A stretch of 64,000 nucleotides of DNA. Origin: Leptolyngbya ohadii IS1. GTDB taxonomy: Bacteria > Cyanobacteriota > Cyanobacteriia > Elainellales > Elainellaceae. The stretch is taken from assembly GCF_002215035.1 (NCBI RefSeq), contig NZ_NKFP01000001.1, positions 1,051,501-1,115,500 of the forward strand. The letters run 5' to 3'. Each line of letters begins with the position of its first letter. The stretch's first letter is position 1. The notes beneath the pieces were generated by a model. That model worked only from the letters and a program-made list of their open reading frames with translations, had not been told where the DNA came from and searched no databases. Both the position numbers and the translations under genes were made by a program. This document shows positions 62,973 to 64,000 of this stretch, piece by piece.

Positions 62973-64000
62973 ATGAAAACGCTGTCCGGCTCTTCGTCTC
63001 CCCCGGTTGCTTCAGCCCAAGTTGCTTCCCCGGCTTCGGTATTGTCCTCAGGGCATCCTTTAACCATCGACCACGTTACCCATCAGTTTGGTAGTTTCGT
63101 AGCGCTGAAACAGATCAACCTGGAGATTCAGCCCGGTGAACTGGTCGCCCTGCTGGGTCCAAGCGGCTGCGGCAAAACAACCCTGCTGCGAGCGATCGCT
63201 GGATTTATTAAGCCTAGCAGCGGGCATATCCTGATTGACGGGCAGCGGGTTGAGCATGTCCCCACCAACAAGCGCGGGATCGGGGTTGTGTTCCAGAACT
63301 ATGCGCTATTTCCGCATATGACCGTACAGGACAACGTTGCCTATGGACTGCGAGCGCAGGGGTTTAACGGGGCACTGGTGAATGCCAAAGTCGAAGAGAT
63401 GCTGGCGCTGGTTAAACTGAGCCAAATGCGCGATCGGTTTCCCAGTCAGCTTTCGGGAGGTCAGCAGCAGCGAGTCGCGCTCGCAAGGGCACTGGCAGTC
63501 GAACCCAGAATTCTACTGCTGGATGAATCGTTTAGCGCTCTAGATAAAAATCTGCGTCTGGATATGCAGATTGAAGTTAAGCGATTGGTTAAGCAGCAGG
63601 GCATCACCACCATCTTTGTCACCCATGACCAGGAGGAAGCTCTGAGCATGGCGGATCGAATTGCAGTCATGTCTCAGGGGGTGGTGCAGCAGTTTGGAAC
63701 GCCGACCGAGATTTACGATCGTCCTGCCTCTGTCTTTGTCAGTCAGTTTGTGGGGACGTCTAATCTAATTCCGGCAACGCTGATGGGCTGGGACGAGGAC
63801 GGTATGGGCGTGATGGATATTGAGCCGGGGAGTTCGCTGCGGGTCGGACTGCAAATCGAACCCACGGTTGGCGAATCCCTGCATCTGTCAGTTCGTCCTG
63901 AAAACTTCTGCATCTTTGCTGAACCGGCTCCACATCGTTTGGCAGGGACGATCGAAGTCGTTTTGCCGCTCGGATCGACGACAGTTTACGACATTCGGAC
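62973..64000 (+). CDS. ABC transporter ATP-binding protein (PotA/spermidine-iron type), 3' incomplete
   Basis: The gene begins with ATG 62973 and runs off the right edge (342 codons seen). A Ser/Ala/Pro-rich leader of ~30 residues precedes the ATPase core: Walker A GPSGCGKTT, Q-loop VVFQNYALFPHM, signature LSGGQQQR, Walker B ILLLDESFSALD (Ser instead of the usual Pro) and FVTHDQEEALSMAD. A TOBE-like C-terminal domain follows (LSVRPENFCIF). This type usually drives uptake of polyamines, iron or other small solutes. The operator upstream and the GntR gene next door suggest that it belongs to the same regulon. Permease and binding-protein genes would lie to the right. Confidence 0.9.
   Translation, partial: MKTLSGSSSPPVASAQVASPASVLSSGHPLTIDHVTHQFGSFVALKQINLEIQPGELVALLGPSGCGKTTLLRAIAGFIKPSSGHILIDGQRVEHVPTNKRGIGVVFQNYALFPHMTVQDNVAYGLRAQGFNGALVNAKVEEMLALVKLSQMRDRFPSQLSGGQQQRVALARALAVEPRILLLDESFSALDKNLRLDMQIEVKRLVKQQGITTIFVTHDQEEALSMADRIAVMSQGVVQQFGTPTEIYDRPASVFVSQFVGTSNLIPATLMGWDEDGMGVMDIEPGSSLRVGLQIEPTVGESLHLSVRPENFCIFAEPAPHRLAGTIEVVLPLGSTTVYDIR

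Overview
The window looks like chromosomal DNA of a filamentous-type cyanobacterium. CGATCG/GCGATCGC (HIP1-like) palindromes are very frequent, and several families are ones typical of cyanobacteria: CHAT-TPR proteins, caspase-CHASE2 proteins, DUF928, two-partner-secretion (TPS) exoproteins, and the giant Ser/Thr kinase-AAA-GAF-histidine kinase. No rRNA or tRNA gene was recognised. The genus cannot be fixed from sequence alone.

Region 1 (1-15300) is an accessory zone packed with mobile elements. It opens with the end of a secreted glycerophosphodiesterase/phytase-like esterase. It then holds an IS1 element, a GNAT gene, an IS5 remnant, a secreted M23 peptidase with tandem repeats, an IS6 remnant, an IS701 element, a GIY-YIG gene, IS6 elements nested in one another, a Crp-type regulator next to an unusual MFS-SDR fusion gene, a truncated GNAT gene directly abutting an orphan CRISPR array (16 repeats, 15 spacers, no cas gene in the window), and IS3 and IS6 elements.

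Region 2 (15301-23743) is a minus-strand signalling operon. A giant kinase is split by one in-frame TAG codon into a Ser/Thr kinase-AAA half and a GAF-histidine kinase-receiver half, followed by a REC-PAS-PAS-HK-REC hybrid kinase.

Region 3 (23944-28064) is a second IS cluster: IS200, IS1, and an IS630 inserted inside the terminal repeat of a MITE-like element. A truncated amidohydrolase is trapped between the IS1 and the MITE.

Region 4 (28370-33921) is a plus-strand cluster of an amidohydrolase, a Tat lipoprotein substrate-binding protein, an ABC permease, an ABC ATPase and a YcgQ/DUF1980-like protein. It is plausibly an uptake and hydrolysis system for a nitrogenous small molecule.

Region 5 (33977-50545) combines a CHAT-TPR / caspase-CHASE2 / DUF928 minus-strand operon with a tandemly duplicated two-gene module on the plus strand (calcium-binding or PPC-like protein plus TPS exoprotein). 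The first TPS gene was broken by a second full-length IS701, whose encoded transposase is identical to that of the first. Removing the IS and one copy of its 4-bp target duplication restores the frame exactly.

Region 6 (50744-64000) holds metabolic and envelope genes: nucleoside hydrolase, degenerate receiver, small secreted proteins, peroxiredoxin-like protein, GHL10-type glycosidase, LCAT-like lipase, FGE-sulfatase lipoprotein, an allantoate/N-carbamoyl amidohydrolase, an AtzF-C/gamma-glutamylcyclotransferase-like protein, a GntR/FCD regulator and a PotA-like ABC ATPase that runs off the end. Repeated TTGTATACAATC-type palindromes with a conserved 13-14 bp spacing lie upstream of the last three genes and suggest one autoregulated nitrogen-salvage regulon.
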